DNA of 64,000 nucleotides from Rotaria sp. Silwood1 (Eukaryota > Rotifera > Eurotatoria > Philodinida > Philodinidae), in contig CAJNOP010000002.1 in NCBI GenBank assembly GCA_905250075.1, positions 3,043,867-3,107,866 on the forward strand. The letters run 5' to 3'. This document shows, one piece after another, positions 1-13,348 of this stretch; the stretch's first letter is position 1, and each line of letters begins with the position of its first letter. The translations under genes were made by a program, and so were the position numbers. The notes under the pieces were generated by a model. It was not told the origin of the DNA and ran no database searches. It was given only the letters and a program-made list of their open reading frames with translations.

Positions 1-1570
1 GTTTATTGTGAACAAGCTCAGTAACTAAATCTGATTTACGTAATGGATCTGATCGTGTAACAAGTGTTATAAAACAATCATTATATTCACGTGGTATTGT
101 TGTTAATGGTTTATCATTATCAATTTGTCTTATAACAAAACGCATTGGATTTTCAAGTTTAACTAATTCAGCTTTATGTGTTCGAATTTTATCAGCATAT
201 TCTTCAATGATTTTTTCGATATTTGTTACTTGACCTTTTGTTACAGAAGCCGAATCAAAAACTAAATATATACATATGTAAAGAAAAAAGTGGAATTTTA
301 CTTTTGTATTTTATAGTTTAATGAATAGATTATGATTTAACTCAAGAAAAGCAAAATACTGCTTTTGATGTGATAGGAACTATACAATTTTCTTTTTACA
401 TAATTTCATTAGAATTTGTTGTCATTTAAAAATTGAACGTTCTACAAAAACTTACAAATTTTTGGTTTATATTCAACAAATTTAGTTGTTAATTCTTGAT
501 GTATTTCGTCTGATGTCATTCGTTGATGTGTATTTTTCATTCGACGAAAATATTCCATAAGATGATCAGCATCAGCATCAGATAAATTTTTATAAAAGGT
601 TTTTGATGGCCGTATTGTGCCCAAAATAAGTAAACGACGGGCATTTTCATTTAATAAACTTGGTCGACGTTCACGTTTTGAATTATCATCAATACCATAA
701 TCGTCAGCATAATCGAAATCCGATGGAGATGATGTATTTTCTTCAGCAGTTATTGGTGTTGGATATTTTTTAATTTGTTTTGATTTATGTTCATGTTCAA
801 TTTGATCATCATTATCAGAATTAAAAGAATTTCGACGATATTGATATGATTGTATTGTCGAATCAACTACTGTAGGCTTTGTTCGTTCATTTGTATTAAC
901 GGTTCGACTATGTCGATTATCATTTACATTAGAAGAACTTGATGGTATCCGTGGTTGATTTTGGGACATATCATTAAGATTTATTACAGGTACATGTAGT
1001 AAATCACTACGCTGAGATGTTCGTGCTGATTGTAAACCTAATAAAAACGAAATTATACAATTAGATTGCGTTCAAATCTATCTTTTCTAGCGACTATTAT
1101 ATACAATAAGACAAGTTTAAGCATAGCGAGCAAGTATGATAACCATACCCTTCCGAACAGTATAATAATTACGATCATGACACATACACCTTAAATGTCT
1201 CTGACATCTCCGAACATTTCTTAATCTTGCTGGAAAAAATTAGAATTTTGTTGTTTGTTTTTTTTTTGTAAGTAATGATTGAAAAAAATTTTAATTACAT
1301 GTAAACCTTACCATCGGTACTTTTGCTGGAACTTAATCGTTGATCAGTTATATTAGTAGGTGATGGAGAATGATTATCTTCATCATTTTTATTCTCTATT
1401 GATGAACGACGATCATCTTTGTGAGAACGTCGGTTTGATTCATGTCCTGTAATTTTACTACCAGAATTACGAGCAGTTGGTTTTGTTACTTCATCTTGAC
1501 CAGTAGCCTGTTGTTGACCCAATTGATAATCAATAACAGAAAGAATTTTAGATTGACTTGATGTTGGCAT
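1..1570 (-). CDS. Unrecognised Ser/Asn-rich protein with a folded C-terminal region, cut by the window edge
   Basis: Three exons read in one frame: 1570-1312, 1037-456 and 261-1; the protein continues past base 1. Junctions are GTAAGG/TAG and GTAAGT/TAG, both in phase 1. The start chosen is the ATG at 1570, just after a probable 5' UTR intron (donor GTAAGT near 1653, acceptor CAG near 1600); an upstream ATG lies before that intron. About 367 residues are visible. The first 200 or so are polar and low-complexity (Ser, Asn, Arg, Lys). A conserved-looking part begins near residue 230 with TRP-like spacing: PSKTFYKNLSDADADHLMEY, then a helical charged stretch (VTNIEKIIEEYADKIRTHKA). I do not recognise the family. 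No signal peptide or membrane segment remains once the intron is removed. The exon structure is well supported; the function is unknown. Confidence 0.7.
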
Positions 1571-3001
1571 GTATGAACTGTTTATGCGAACAGAAAAACG
1601 ACTGATGATAAGAAACAAAAAAAACAAAGTATATATAAACTTACTTGGTGACAAAAATTTAAGAATAAGAGAAGAAAAAACAAACGCACGATTATTTAAA
1701 TCGACGTTAAAATGTCATAATGCAGTCGATGAAAATGGATAGGCAAATGTTTTGATGCTTTTTTTTTGCAAATTTAACGAACACGAACAACGATGATTAC
1801 TTTGCAAAGTTGTTTTTTCGTGTTCTATAAGCAGAAAAGATGTAAATGAATGAGTTAGGGATTGTATTGAGATCAGAACTGTAGCAACAACACTCCAATC
1901 TCGTTTATTCTTTATTCTTTTTTTTTTCTTGCTCTTGTCTCTTCTCACCTTGCCATTGTGTTAGCGTATATTGTTGACATAGGGCAAGAAGAAGAAAATA
2001 AAAAATGATGACTAGGAACCATATCAATGATGACAGTTGCAAAATATCGATAGAAACAGGAAATGACAACTTTTTCATTCATTTTTTTCTTTCGCTTTCG
2101 AAAAGGAAACGCGTTATAGATTTTATTCTTTTCTACCCTTAGAACAAGATTAAATCCTTGGTCAATCGAACAAAAGGATATTTATTTACTCTTGAGGATC
2201 GGCGACCATGAAAAGTAATCTTTGTTCTTGAATCGATGTCAAGAGTAAAAGTAAAAAAAAGAAAAAAAAAAAGAAATGGTTTGTTACTTCAAGTTGATTG
2301 AAATTCAATAAGACAAAAAAAATGAAGTGCTCCAAATCTCAATTCTTATCTTTTAATACGATGACATATAACTCTTATAAATCATAAATCTTTATCAAGT
2401 CATAATGAAATGTTATCAAGGTACATTTGCAGATCATTAGGACACTGCCGCGTCCATACTCTTTTTGATGTGCTCTGTCAATTAGACGAATTAGTGTAGG
2501 GAGTATCATCAATCGGCAGAAGTATGTGAATCTGAATTCGTCCATTTATTGAGCTTGATTATAAAGATTTGAACAAACAGCGAAAAAAACCTCATACATA
2601 GTACACTTTCTTTTTGTTTCACCAATTTATTGATTCATAGAAAAGTTATATTTAAAAAAATTATTACTACAATGTTGAAGATACAATTAGAAAAGTTTGA
2701 CGACGACCATCATTATAAAAGAAGAAAATTGAAGAATAAGAAAGAAAAATCTGAAGGGGACACCTCGAGTCAATCGAAACAGACAAAGAAAATATATGTA
2801 TGCGATAGAATAGAGTGAAATAATAACACTATCGAACATAAAAAAATTTTTTTAAAATGGAATTAAGATGGTTCTGTAATTGTAACTATTATATAGAACA
2901 CTTGTCATTCAAGTGTCTAGTTACAGAAAAAAAGAAATGTGAGCATACATTCGTTCACCATTCTCTAAGTTACAAAACAACGAATAAAGCAAATACAACT
3001 A
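1571..3001. other. Intergenic region between two divergent genes
   Basis: This stretch holds the probable 5' UTR of the minus-strand gene (up to about 1960) and the upstream region of the plus-strand gene at 3002. Short ORFs at 1715-1948 and 2630-2818 are lysine-rich translations of A/T runs without coding character. I see no RNA gene or clear core promoter. Confidence 0.4.
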
Positions 3002-3922
3002 ATGGCTACTGCCGATATCGATTTAACATTATATTTTCGTAAAAAATACACACCACCTCCTAGTGTACTTTTGTTAAAATTACCAAGTAATAATAGTCCA
3101 TCTAAAGATCAACAACCGCGTTCGAATCCGTCTGTTGAACTTCGTTCACGTCAACAAAAAAAACGTATAACAACGGCACATACTGTTGGTTTTCATGTTA
3201 ATAATTCTGATAGTCGTGATTCATCAGTGTCACCTCCTGGTTGGCAACGACATTCTGATAAAATAGGACAAATAGCACCAGCACCTGATGTAGCATATCG
3301 TAATACTTATATGGAAGAATCAAAACGAGAAAAATCTGCTCCAATTAATAGTGATTATCGTTCTCATATATCAAGTTCACGATCACCATCACCACGTAGT
3401 CAACATTCCCAACAACAACAGCAACAACATCATCAACAACAACAATTACCTCGTTTAAAAACTGCTAGTTCATCATCATATAATACATCTGATTCATCAC
3501 AACGAAAATATCATTATCAATATCGTACAGTATACGATTATATTCGTCAGTCAATAAAACAAATTGAACGTCAACGTAACTTAAAACAACAAAATTTTTC
3601 AGCACGTATAAAACGCCCACAAAATGATGATGTTATTTTACGACGTGTATTAGGTGAGAAAAAAAATTCAGCATCATCAAAAATATCATCCGTATTAAAA
3701 AATGATGGACGAAATCCACAAAATTTTCTTAATTATGTTAATCATTCTCGTGAACAAGTTCGTGTATTACATACAACAACACCAAATCAACCTTATCAAC
3801 GACAAAATCAAATAGATTATAAATATAGTCGACAACGAACAAATTTATCACAAAATCAAAGTGACTCACCTGATAAACAACAATCTATAATGATGGTGAC
3901 TGCTAGTATTGCAAATTCGTAA
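3002..3922 (+). CDS. Single-exon, largely disordered protein with Gln/His tract (unknown function)
   Basis: An uninterrupted 306-codon frame starts at ATG 3002 and ends at TAA 3920-3922. Codon use (A/T third positions, many CAA, AAT and CGT codons) resembles the certain exons nearby, and no intron is needed. The N-terminus (ATADIDLTLYFRKKYTPPPS) looks like a short conserved segment. It is followed by Ser/Pro/Arg-rich disordered sequence, then a Gln/His run near residues 137-150 coded by CAACAACAG-type repeats. A possible helical segment is near residues 176-200 (VYDYIRQSIKQIERQRNLKQ). There is no signal peptide or transmembrane segment. The composition suggests a nuclear or cytoskeletal scaffold, but that is only inference. 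It could also be a lineage-specific protein. Confidence 0.65.
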   Translation: MATADIDLTLYFRKKYTPPPSVLLLKLPSNNSPSKDQQPRSNPSVELRSRQQKKRITTAHTVGFHVNNSDSRDSSVSPPGWQRHSDKIGQIAPAPDVAYRNTYMEESKREKSAPINSDYRSHISSSRSPSPRSQHSQQQQQQHHQQQQLPRLKTASSSSYNTSDSSQRKYHYQYRTVYDYIRQSIKQIERQRNLKQQNFSARIKRPQNDDVILRRVLGEKKNSASSKISSVLKNDGRNPQNFLNYVNHSREQVRVLHTTTPNQPYQRQNQIDYKYSRQRTNLSQNQSDSPDKQQSIMMVTASIANS

Positions 3923-4501
3923 ATAATATTGAGAATGAAAGCGAGCGAGAGAGAGAGAGTGAGTGAGTAAGAAAGTAAAGAAGAAGCCTGTTCAAGTAGA
4001 AGGACAGATTCAATTGAAATCCGTGCATGCTAGTTCAAGGTTATTTATTCTGGCAACTATATACATATGAGGTTTTATTCTTATATCATTCAGACAATCA
4101 ATTCGTTTTAGCTAGCCTCAGGTGGTGTATAGTTTATAAAATGAACTAAAAAAAATTATTCATGTTTATATTGGAGCAGTTTGATCAGGAAAGAGGAAAT
4201 CAAAGCATTATGTCAATATCATTGATCAAAATCATGAACTATTCTATAAATATGCATGAACATACTCAAACGAATAAATAAATTCAAATTCATAACATTA
4301 TTTATAAACCTAAAACAAAAAAACAATAAGGGTAACATAACATTTAATAACTCATTATTTTGAAATATTAAAGAAACAATATAAAAAACTAAATAAATTA
4401 ATAAGTACTTATCTGAAAAATTACTGAAACTAGAACAACAACAAAAAAAAACAAGAAACAATAATCAGTTTCTTTAAATATTTAACTTATTATTTTTTTT
4501 T
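3923..4501. repeat. Intergenic stretch with GA/GTGA microsatellite
   Basis: After the stop at 3922 a purine run (GAGAGAGA, then GTGAGTGAGT) occupies about 3938-3970. The rest is AT-rich with no supported gene. An ORF at 4219-4461 on the minus strand is hydrophobic low-complexity and is not supported. The end of the convergent GPCR gene is at 4502. Confidence 0.5.
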
Positions 4502-6123
4502 TTATAATGTTATTTGATGTCCTGTAAGATATAATGGTCGTCGTTTTTCTTTTGAATATCTACTTAACAACTCAGGTGTTCGTATTAATAATACTTGTGC
4601 AGATTCATTGGTTTTAGTCATAATAACAGCCATTGGTTGATGTTGTTCTCGATTAGTTCTTGATAGACTTGTTGATCGTGTTCGTTGAGTTTGATTTTTG
4701 ACGATACTATGATGTTCTTCAACATTTTTCATCAATGGATCCGTTTGACTTCCAGGAGAAGTAATTGATTGTTTTTTTGGGCCGAAATGTATTGTTCGAT
4801 GTTGTGGACATTCATGTGAATTTTCAAGAACAGGTCTGCCTAATTTAGCTGAGTTCATTCGACGAGTAAAGCGAAAAATTGATGTATGTAGAATTCCTCT
4901 ATGACAACAAAAACAAAACAATAATTAATTCAATAGATATTTCATATAAACAAAGCAAAACAATTTCTAGACAACAATATAATCGATTTTTTTTAGAATA
5001 AATAATTAAGTGAAAGTAAATAAATCTATTGTATACATAATAAAAATCAAAAATTCAATGAAATACTTACTTAAAATTTCGAAATGTTTGATTATAAATA
5101 AAAAATTTGCAACTTAAACTTATTTCATAAAAAATAATAGTCAATTTTCTTGAAACAAGTATTATCATAATACCCAATGTTCTTTCACTATTCCCATAAA
5201 ATAAATCGAGAGCAATCATAATACCTAGAAATAAAAAAATAAAATATTTGGCATACAAATGTTAGCTACATACCAGTTGGTGTATGAAAAATAAGAAATA
5301 AAATTGATATAAGTAAAACTGTTTTTGTTGCTTGATTATATTTTAATTGACGAGCTTTAGAATAATTTGGTTGAAATTTTTGTGTAGCTAATTTTATTTG
5401 ATATATTATAATTAAACTCATTATTAATGTAAAACATTCAGGTATCATAGTCCATATCATCAAATTAAGATCTCTCATAAAATCAATTGGTGTATGTTTA
5501 CCATTACATGCAGCAACAGCAAAAACACTAACTTGATCAATACCTTTTAAATCAAACAGACGATATATACTTAATAATATTACAATTATTGCTAAAATAA
5601 GTATAGATATTTTTGCTCGTCTTTGTGTATATGATGAACGACGTTTTAATGGCCATGATATACAAATTAAACGTTCCATGGTTAATAAAACAACAATCCA
5701 TGTTGGAAATATTAAAAAAAATTCTGTTAATACACCTGTTAAACGACATAATATATTTGAATTGCGAAAATAATCATCAAACGCTCCATTTTGTCTTAAT
5801 ATTGGTAAAGTAAAATTAATCTGTAGATTAATTGTATCACCTAGTGATAAGACAGATAAATATACATTTTGAGAATTGCGCTTATTCATCTTAAGAAAAC
5901 AATATAAGGAAAATAAATTTAGTATTGTACCAATCACAATTAATGTTCCAGTTAATGGATAAAATACTCGACTTATATAACAATCAGCCTTAAAAACATA
6001 TGTCAACGTTCCCATTTCTTTACAATCTTCTGTATTATTCATTGAACCATGTCTACACATTGTAGGTAAATATAATGATGGTTCAAAGTGTGAGCATGAA
6101 CTATATATATCAGAATCACCCAT
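4502..6123 (-). CDS. Class A (rhodopsin-like) G-protein-coupled receptor, probable peptide receptor
   Basis: Three exons, 6123-5274, 5224-5071 and 4898-4502, joined at phase-1 and phase-2 GT-AG junctions, give 466 residues ending in TAA. Seven hydrophobic segments are visible: TM1 near residues 55-77, TM2 88-109, TM3 127-149, TM4 171-190, TM5 220-243, TM6 266-283, and TM7 in exon 2. TM3 begins with Cys126 and an ECL2 cysteine (Cys206) could pair with it. The DRY position reads MERLICISWP, so the Asp is replaced by Glu-Arg preceded by Met. TM7 lacks a canonical NPxxY and ends SLSCKFFIYNQTFR. The N-terminus is Cys-rich and carries NxT sites; the 130-residue tail is basic and Ser/Thr-rich. The pattern resembles the expanded FMRFamide-receptor-like GPCRs of lophotrochozoans. 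The ligand is unknown. Confidence 0.85.
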
Positions 6124-8192
6124 TTTAATTTACTTGATGAAGAATATCTAATTGAAAAAACAAAAATAAATGATACTAATACATTGTTCAAACCAAGACT
6201 TTTTACTTTTATGTAAAGAAACCTGAATCTTAGTCAAACTAGAAAGAAAATTTTCTATAAAGATATTTCAGGTTAACTAGCAATTTATCTATTGTAGTAA
6301 AGAAAAAATTTCGAGAAATATTAATATTTCTCTAGTTGTATACGTCATGTTTCGTGATGAACTAGTACTATTAAATCACGTATTTCTTTATTAAAGTATA
6401 ATTTGCATTGGTGATAAATACTGCTTTTTTTTTAATTAACATACTTGGTCCTACTTTTATTGAATAATCTATAAGTCTATTTAAAAATGCCTCTCAGTAG
6501 AAATACTTCTCTATGACATTCTTTATTCTTTCTCACATGACTGTCATATTGTGCTTCAATTGTAATAGATTCTTTACATCAATATGAATACTATAATTTT
6601 AATGAAACCTAACTGTCAGAAGTCATTTCCTCAAGAGCATTACTTGTGAAAAAAATAATATAAAAAAAAAACAAATTTTTAAGTAATCTTAATGTATTCA
6701 CTCATTAAATTTTTTTTTTTTGACAATAGATTGAAATAAAAACTAAAAGAAAACTATATGCTTGTGATAGATTAAAAAAAAATATATTGAGCGAAAAGAA
6801 AAAAAATAACCCTGATTCGATGAATAAAAACATATCCTTGTTTTCAATGGCATAAAATGAAAAGAAGATTAAGAAAAAGTTGTTAGAAAGTCAGACAATA
6901 TAATAGGAAATATGTTTTTAATTTAAAAACTTTCTACGAAGGTCAATTAGCTACAGACATTAAACACTTAATTATAAAAAGTAGAAAAGGAAAAAAAAGG
7001 AATAAAAATAGATCTGAGCCAAACGATACCGTTTTTAGTGGTAACTAAATCAGAAAAAACTAGAGAAAAAAACGGAGCAAAACATGTTGATCTACAAAGA
7101 GAGTTTCCTCTTCTTCGTCAGCATTATTTATCTCCTATATGTCTGACATTTGATCATCGTAGGCTTATTTTTCTGTAAACTGAAATAGTGCTTAAAATAA
7201 AAACAAGAGCATACAATATTGTTTTATGTTTAAATCATATAGTTGATATTCTAATATATTCACCTGTTCGTTAATCTATCCAAGCCTTGAAACAAAAATT
7301 AGGAAGCAGTTGTTTTATATATAACTATACAAAAGTACTTTGAACTCTGTTTTATAGTTCAAATTCCTAAACCATCTGTCATGAAAAACATTTCCGTTAC
7401 AAACAAATATTATTTTTGACTGCTGATAAAATATTTTTTATATGGGTAAAAACAGAAAAAAAAACAAGAGAATATAGTAGAAGTAGAACAAGAAAGAATG
7501 TTCCATAAAATAAGAAAATTATTTTGTCTATTTTCTCAGTTATTGTTCTTTTAATAAGTATTAAAGAAATTATTCTATTCTCTCTTCTTCTAGTTCTTCA
7601 TTATCAACCTTTTTTTTTTCTATTCTATTTTTGATGAATATTAGTGACATTTTTATGACATCCAACTACCAAGTAAAATGATATAAAGAAGTATACATAA
7701 AATGTTTACACGCATTTGATGCTATCTTCATAATTAATTAAACTCATATCTATATACATAAAGTTTTCTTAGATAGACATTGATAAAGAAACTTTTTTTT
7801 TTTCTTGCAATTGAAGAAAACTATTATACACATAAATTCTAATTGTCAAACATCACATATAACTATACCAATGATCTATTAGAAAAAAAAAAGAAGCTTT
7901 GCAAATAACATTATATTTCATATTAAACGTGGAAAAAAACTTTGTTTCTTCATTAAAATACTCATTATTATATGTCTTCTTTTTCTTTCTTGTATTTATA
8001 TTTGAGTACCATTAAAAGTATTGTCAACAAATGACTTATTTTTCTTTCGCTCGGAAACATTAAAACGAATGACGATTAAATAATTAGTTCATTTTAATCA
8101 ATATACGTCATATGAATCAAACGTTATTTATTATTCAAAATATAAAAAAAAAAAAATTTGAATAAAAAGAAAAATCCTGGATAAGTGTTTTT
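6124..8192. other. 2.1-kb AT-rich intergenic region
   Basis: Contains the GPCR 5' flank and the 3' flank of the DRC9 gene. Many A and T runs are present. I find no ORF with coding composition, no transposase fragment and no strong inverted repeat here. Confidence 0.5.
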
Positions 8193-11100
8193 TTATTTTT
8201 TCTTCTTTTTTCCTTTTTTTCCTTTTTTCTTTTTATGTGGTCCAATGGCATGTCTAACAAGCATTCCTCTCCACCATGATTGTATTTTAACTGCAGCATT
8301 CATTTGTTGTTCTTCACGTTCTAATTGTCGTCTACGACGTTCCTTTTCTGCTCGATCATCACGTACAACTTTTTCGTATTGAGTAAACTACGAAAAAAAA
8401 AAAAACGAAACAAATACTTTCATGATCGACACTGCATTTTTTTTCGATTTTCTCTCTTACATCAGCAGCAATTTTTTGATAAGTTGCTAAATCAGTTGCA
8501 CGTGCAGCCTTTAACTTATCTAATTGAGTTTGTAAGAGAGCTGTTTCTTGATTATATTTTTCAAGCCATTCTTCAGTTTTTTGACCTGTATCCTAGTTAG
8601 AAATAAAAGTGAATATTTGAAGAAAAAAAAAGAATCTTTTGAATACTTTTATAAAAACACGTAAGAAATTTTCTGTTTCGGAATTACATTTCATTTCGTC
8701 TTCAGAACGATTTTCTAATGCCTATGATAAAGAAAGTGAAAAGAAGAAAACAAACAATTAATTTGAAAAAAAAAATAAAATATCAAAAAATTATTATTGA
8801 TTACATCTTGTTCTCGACGCATTTCTTGTTCAGCAATAAAACAACGTTCACGTATTTGTTCAAGATGATTTTCACATTTTTTCTTTTCATATGTGATTTC
8901 AAGTTGTGCTTTAGCTTTTGCTTCTTGCAATTGATCTTTTTGATAAGCAATTACTTCAGCACGTCGTGCTAATTCTGTAAGTTTTTCTTGACGAACATTT
9001 TGAATACTTTGTGTTAATTCTTTTATTCGTTGACGACTTTCTTCTTCACTACATATAATTGAATTTATTTATAGGTGAATAAACAATCGAAAAAATAAAA
9101 AATAAAATAAAATAGCAAAAAAAGGATAGCATATTTTTTATATGAATACCTTATTCAAATTTTCTAATCTATCTAAAATAATGTGAAAAATTCAATAATG
9201 AACTTTTTGACCTATGTAATTCTCTCAATTTATCGAAAAACAATTTAAAAATCTATAGAGCAAATCTTTTATCGCATGATAGAAGTTTTCAACCGCAATC
9301 ATACAATTGAACTAAGTGTTGCCCACTCTTTCAATGAATAGTATTCATTTAGAGTTATAACAGTGTGTTGACGACATGACGGCAGATCGTTTTATAAATA
9401 ATCAAGTCCTATGTTTATATGTCTTAGATAAATTTTGAATTGAATATTTCTGAAGATCTATATCACCTAGATTTATTTATAATTATAATCATCCTTCATA
9501 ATCTGATGTTTTGCTTATGATAAACAAGGACAAGACAACTCTTGACATTTATACTTAGAACGCACTCTCTAAACTGTTTTGAGTAAATTCACTATTAATG
9601 ACAACAAAAGCATATATTCTATTCTCTTAAGCATTGCTCCAAGATTTTTTCAGATTATATTTTAATTATCAGTTGATGATGTATTATAACTTATATTTTT
9701 TACTATACATAAGAAGAGCATTATCGTTTTCATTGACGTAAACGTAAAATTATAAACTATTTATATAAATTGACAAAAGATATTTGTAGTCTTTGATGTA
9801 TGTTGAAGATAATATGAGTATCTTATGTAATAAGCATACATACCTTCGAACGACATGAATAAATTGACTTTTTGATTCTTTTTCTTTTTCAACCATCATT
9901 TTAAGAGGTTCAATAGATTTATGATCATTAAGAGCGAGAATTGATTTTGTTAATAATTTTTCAAAATAAACACTAAAGAAATAAAAGAAAAATTTCATTA
10001 TTAATTTTTTTTTGCTTTTAATAAAGGTAAATACTGTTGAAAAATAGATATAGTCAAATTCAATCTTTTATGAATATGTTATTTGATTTCATCTTATAAT
10101 TTTAATTTCTATTTTTTGAAACACATAAAGCAATTTTCTAAACACACATATTATTAAACTTATATAATGTCAATCTTTTCTTTTGTTGTTATAAAGGATC
10201 ATGTAAAGAAACAAAACTTCATATTAGAAATGAGTTTTTTTTAAGTAACGACAGTAATGAAGATTGATTAGCAGCAAAGTCTTAAATAAATTGCACACAG
10301 AATTTATGATTTTATTAAGGTTGTATGTTTAAAAAAAAGGAAAGTTTTGCAGAAACTTTGAAAAGATCTTCAATTACTATGATTATCTAAATTGAACGAT
10401 ATCGACACTGCTGAAGAAGTCATGCCTATATTGTAAGATGATTACAGAAAACCGTATTACTGCATTAAATTTCATCATACTTCGTCGTGACCTAACATCA
10501 CATTCGACGAACTGGTTATCTCGCTCGCAAAAGCAGACATCGTTTTTCTTATTGTTCTCGCCATTTTTTAATAAATTATTAAAAACATCGGCGTTTTTTT
10601 CAATCCGGCTTATTAATATTGAATATTTAAAGAATATTACATTAAAAAAAGCTTGTTAGCACAGCTCCTTTGGGACTGAAATGTGAAACTCACACATCTT
10701 CTTTCGTTTCAATATACTAATTACAAAATACTCAATATTTAAATTCTCCAAAAGATAATAGCTCTTTTCTAATAATAATCGATTATCAGAAAACGCAGTC
10801 TTTTTTATCTCTATATTTCGAAGAGACATTTTTTCTTTCTTTGGCGAAGTTGCTACGGTCTGTAATGGGGAGTGTCAATAACGGGGGTGTCTGTAATGGG
10901 GGCCTGTCTGTAAGGGGACGGGGAGGGGGGAGAAGCCACGAAACCTTGAACTTAAAACTTACAGTCACTATTTTCTTCGAAAACATATGTGATTTTCACA
11001 AAACCTTCCTCCAAGAAATCTCGATGGATTAGTCTTGAATGATTTGTTTGTAAAAAACACGAGACAAACAAAATCATTTTAATTACTAATATTGACTCGA

Positions 11101-13348
11101 AGACAGTTTTGTTTGGATGTTATTTATCATATTTGACACTAAACTGAACACAGCTGTTTGACTTACAACTAAGCATGTTTTCGTTGCAAAAAGTAGTTCA
11201 ATAGCAGATTTTATTTTATCTGAAGAAATATTTTAGTTAACTATACAAATGAATATTATTGACAGAAAAATAATTATTAAATATCATACTAATAAAAGAA
11301 AGAACTTCATGGCGTCCAGATTTTCGGCAAAATTTTCTTCTGTAGAAAACTTTACAAATTTCACGATTTACATGTTACCTATAACGAACGTGTCTCAAAT
11401 ATCCTTTTAAATAACTGAACTTATTGTTTCATATATTGAATTATTCGTCATTATCTATAGAATAGTTTTTTTTAAATATAGATTTGTATGAATTTTTAAG
11501 TAGTTTTGTTGCTGTCTGAATCCTCATTAATGTTATAGATGAAACGAACATTTTGTCAGTTAAGTCCCCACTTTCCTCAAAAACAGTCAATTTTCATCAG
11601 AAAAATCAAAATTGAAATAAATGGATTGGAAGATAGTTCGAGGACTGATCTTTCATAAATGATATAGTTTTTTTATTTGACATCTGCTTTTTCGCTCAAA
11701 TCCGCTTTCTGCTGGAAAAATATGTTTTTTTCCAAAAAAAAAAACTATGAAATCTTTTTTGTCTTTTTTTTGTTTATGCTTCTCTGATTGTATATTCCAC
11801 AATTCGCGGAAAAGCTGCATTGTACCCGTTTGCTTTTTTTGAAGGTATGCAAAATTGTAGTGCTTGGCACAGCCTGTAATGATTAAACTTTTAAATTATT
11901 ATTTAAAAAAGCACTTCCATAAATTAGATGATCATTTTCTTAGAAATATGGAACTTGCCACCTTTTTTCTTTGCACAAAAGGTAAGAATTTAAAAACTAG
12001 GGCACTATAATCTCACATGCTCTTTCAAATAAAAAACAATTAAATATATTAAATGAGGGTCCACACAGAATTTCCAATTGCCAGATGAGTTGTTTGTTTA
12101 ATGCTTGTTTATTGAACGTATTTCGGAAGAGTCATGATATAGGGCTAAACTTTTCATGCAATGTGAATATATTTGGACTAGGATCGATTTTTGAGGAGAC
12201 TTTAATGACTAATTCATCGAGCCTGTATTAACGAGGAAATCTCTTGAAGTGTCAGATCACTTTTTTGATCGAGACGGTGTTCATTTGATTAGTAGTAGTG
12301 AATAATAGAAAAGTCTAGAATGATTTAGTTTGACAAGCTTTCGTTCTACGGATATCGAAATTTTACTGTGTTTCTCAACACAAAGTCGTGGGCTCCGTCA
12401 AGTAACGTGATTTTTTCGACTTCAGAATTCATATGAACAAAGTTTCTGATGAGATTAGTTGACTTTGTAATTTGTAGTTTTTCTATTATTTCCTTTCTCA
12501 AGATGGAAATGTATGAACAAAGTTTACTTTTACACACGAGAGAATTCGAATATTTCATATCTCAGGATAGAAGATACTAGAGAAGTTACAATGTGTTCCA
12601 TGAATTAATTTCATTAAGAACTTTATTTTGTGTAAAGTTTGAACTCGAAACTCTCTCGTGACTTGACGGAGATCACAGCGGTTTGTTGAAAAATTCAATG
12701 AAATTTCGATATCTTAAGAATGAAGACTCAAAAAACCAAACCATTATATACTTGTCTATTATTCACTAATGCTCATTAAATGAACGTCTTTCCGATCGAA
12801 AAACAATTTGACACATAGAGAGGTTCTTTCGTAAATGTGAACTTTAAAATCAACAGCTGCTTACCGATCTTGTTCAACTTTTTTCATATTATCTGCTGTT
12901 AATGGATTTTGATTAAACATTCGATTGATTTTATTAACACCTGTTTTTAAATCAGCTGTAGTCTTTTTTAATTCTGCACTTAATTCTTCCATTAATTTTT
13001 GACTTTCTTTTGCATTTGGTTGTTGAAGTGTACCATGTGTTTTATTTTGATGTAATTGACTTCGATGTGATATTTGTGCATCATAATCATCTTCAATTTT
13101 ATGTTGAGCATTTAGTACATGTTCGATTTGATGACGAACAATCTTTAATAATACAGAAAAAAAGAGGATAAGTTTAAAAAAAAAATCAAAAACTTTTAAA
13201 ATATATGATTAACTCAACAAACCTCATCAGCTGATTCTGTATATTGATAATGTGGAGGAACTAATTTACCAAGAATATGTAACTCTTCAGCTGCATCTTC
13301 AAAAACTGCTGCATAATCAAGAGCATCACCTGGTGATAATGTGAACAT
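8193..13348 (-). CDS. IQCG: Dynein regulatory complex subunit 9 (IQ domain-containing protein G)
   Basis: Seven exons on the minus strand: 13348-13223, 13142-12865, 9972-9844, 9048-8805, 8721-8647, 8592-8461 and 8387-8193. They join in phase to 392 residues; human IQCG is of similar size. The product is almost entirely charged alpha-helix/coiled coil. The last exons carry the family hallmarks: a Trp-x-x-Lys-Tyr segment (EEWLEKYNQET), an EKERRRR stretch, one IQ motif at about residues 363-373 (IQSWWRGMLVR), then a lysine-rich tail of about 15 residues. In the family, DRC9 is a subunit of the nexin-dynein regulatory complex that links outer doublets in motile cilia, and the IQ motif binds calmodulin. 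The 2.9-kb second intron holds repeats; the other introns are short except intron 3 (0.8 kb). The donor of exon 5 (8646) is the least certain junction, since GT dinucleotides nearby could also serve. Confidence 0.9.
10842..10945 (+). other. G-rich, quadruplex-prone patch in the DRC9 intron
   Basis: In an otherwise AT-rich intron, about 80 bases hold six or more runs of four to six G on the plus strand, with a short imperfect repeat of CTGTAATGGGG. The spacing between runs (about 8-13 bases) is longer than in classical quadruplex motifs, except at the 3' end where runs are close. It may be repeat-derived. Confidence 0.5.
12225..12845. repeat. Palindromic (foldback) repeat, family A, copy 1
   Basis: The left arm (about 12225-12405) is the imperfect reverse complement of the right arm (about 12650-12845), with a spacer of about 245 bp. 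Paired anchors include GTGAATAATAG at 12298 against CTATTATTCAC near 12760, and GATATCGAAATTT against AAATTTCGATATC. The outer part of the right arm also resembles the right end of the repeat near 26.5 kb. It lies in intron 2 of the DRC9 gene, ending about 20 bases from exon 2. Arm identity is moderate, so the copy is old. No coding capacity is evident. Confidence 0.6.
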
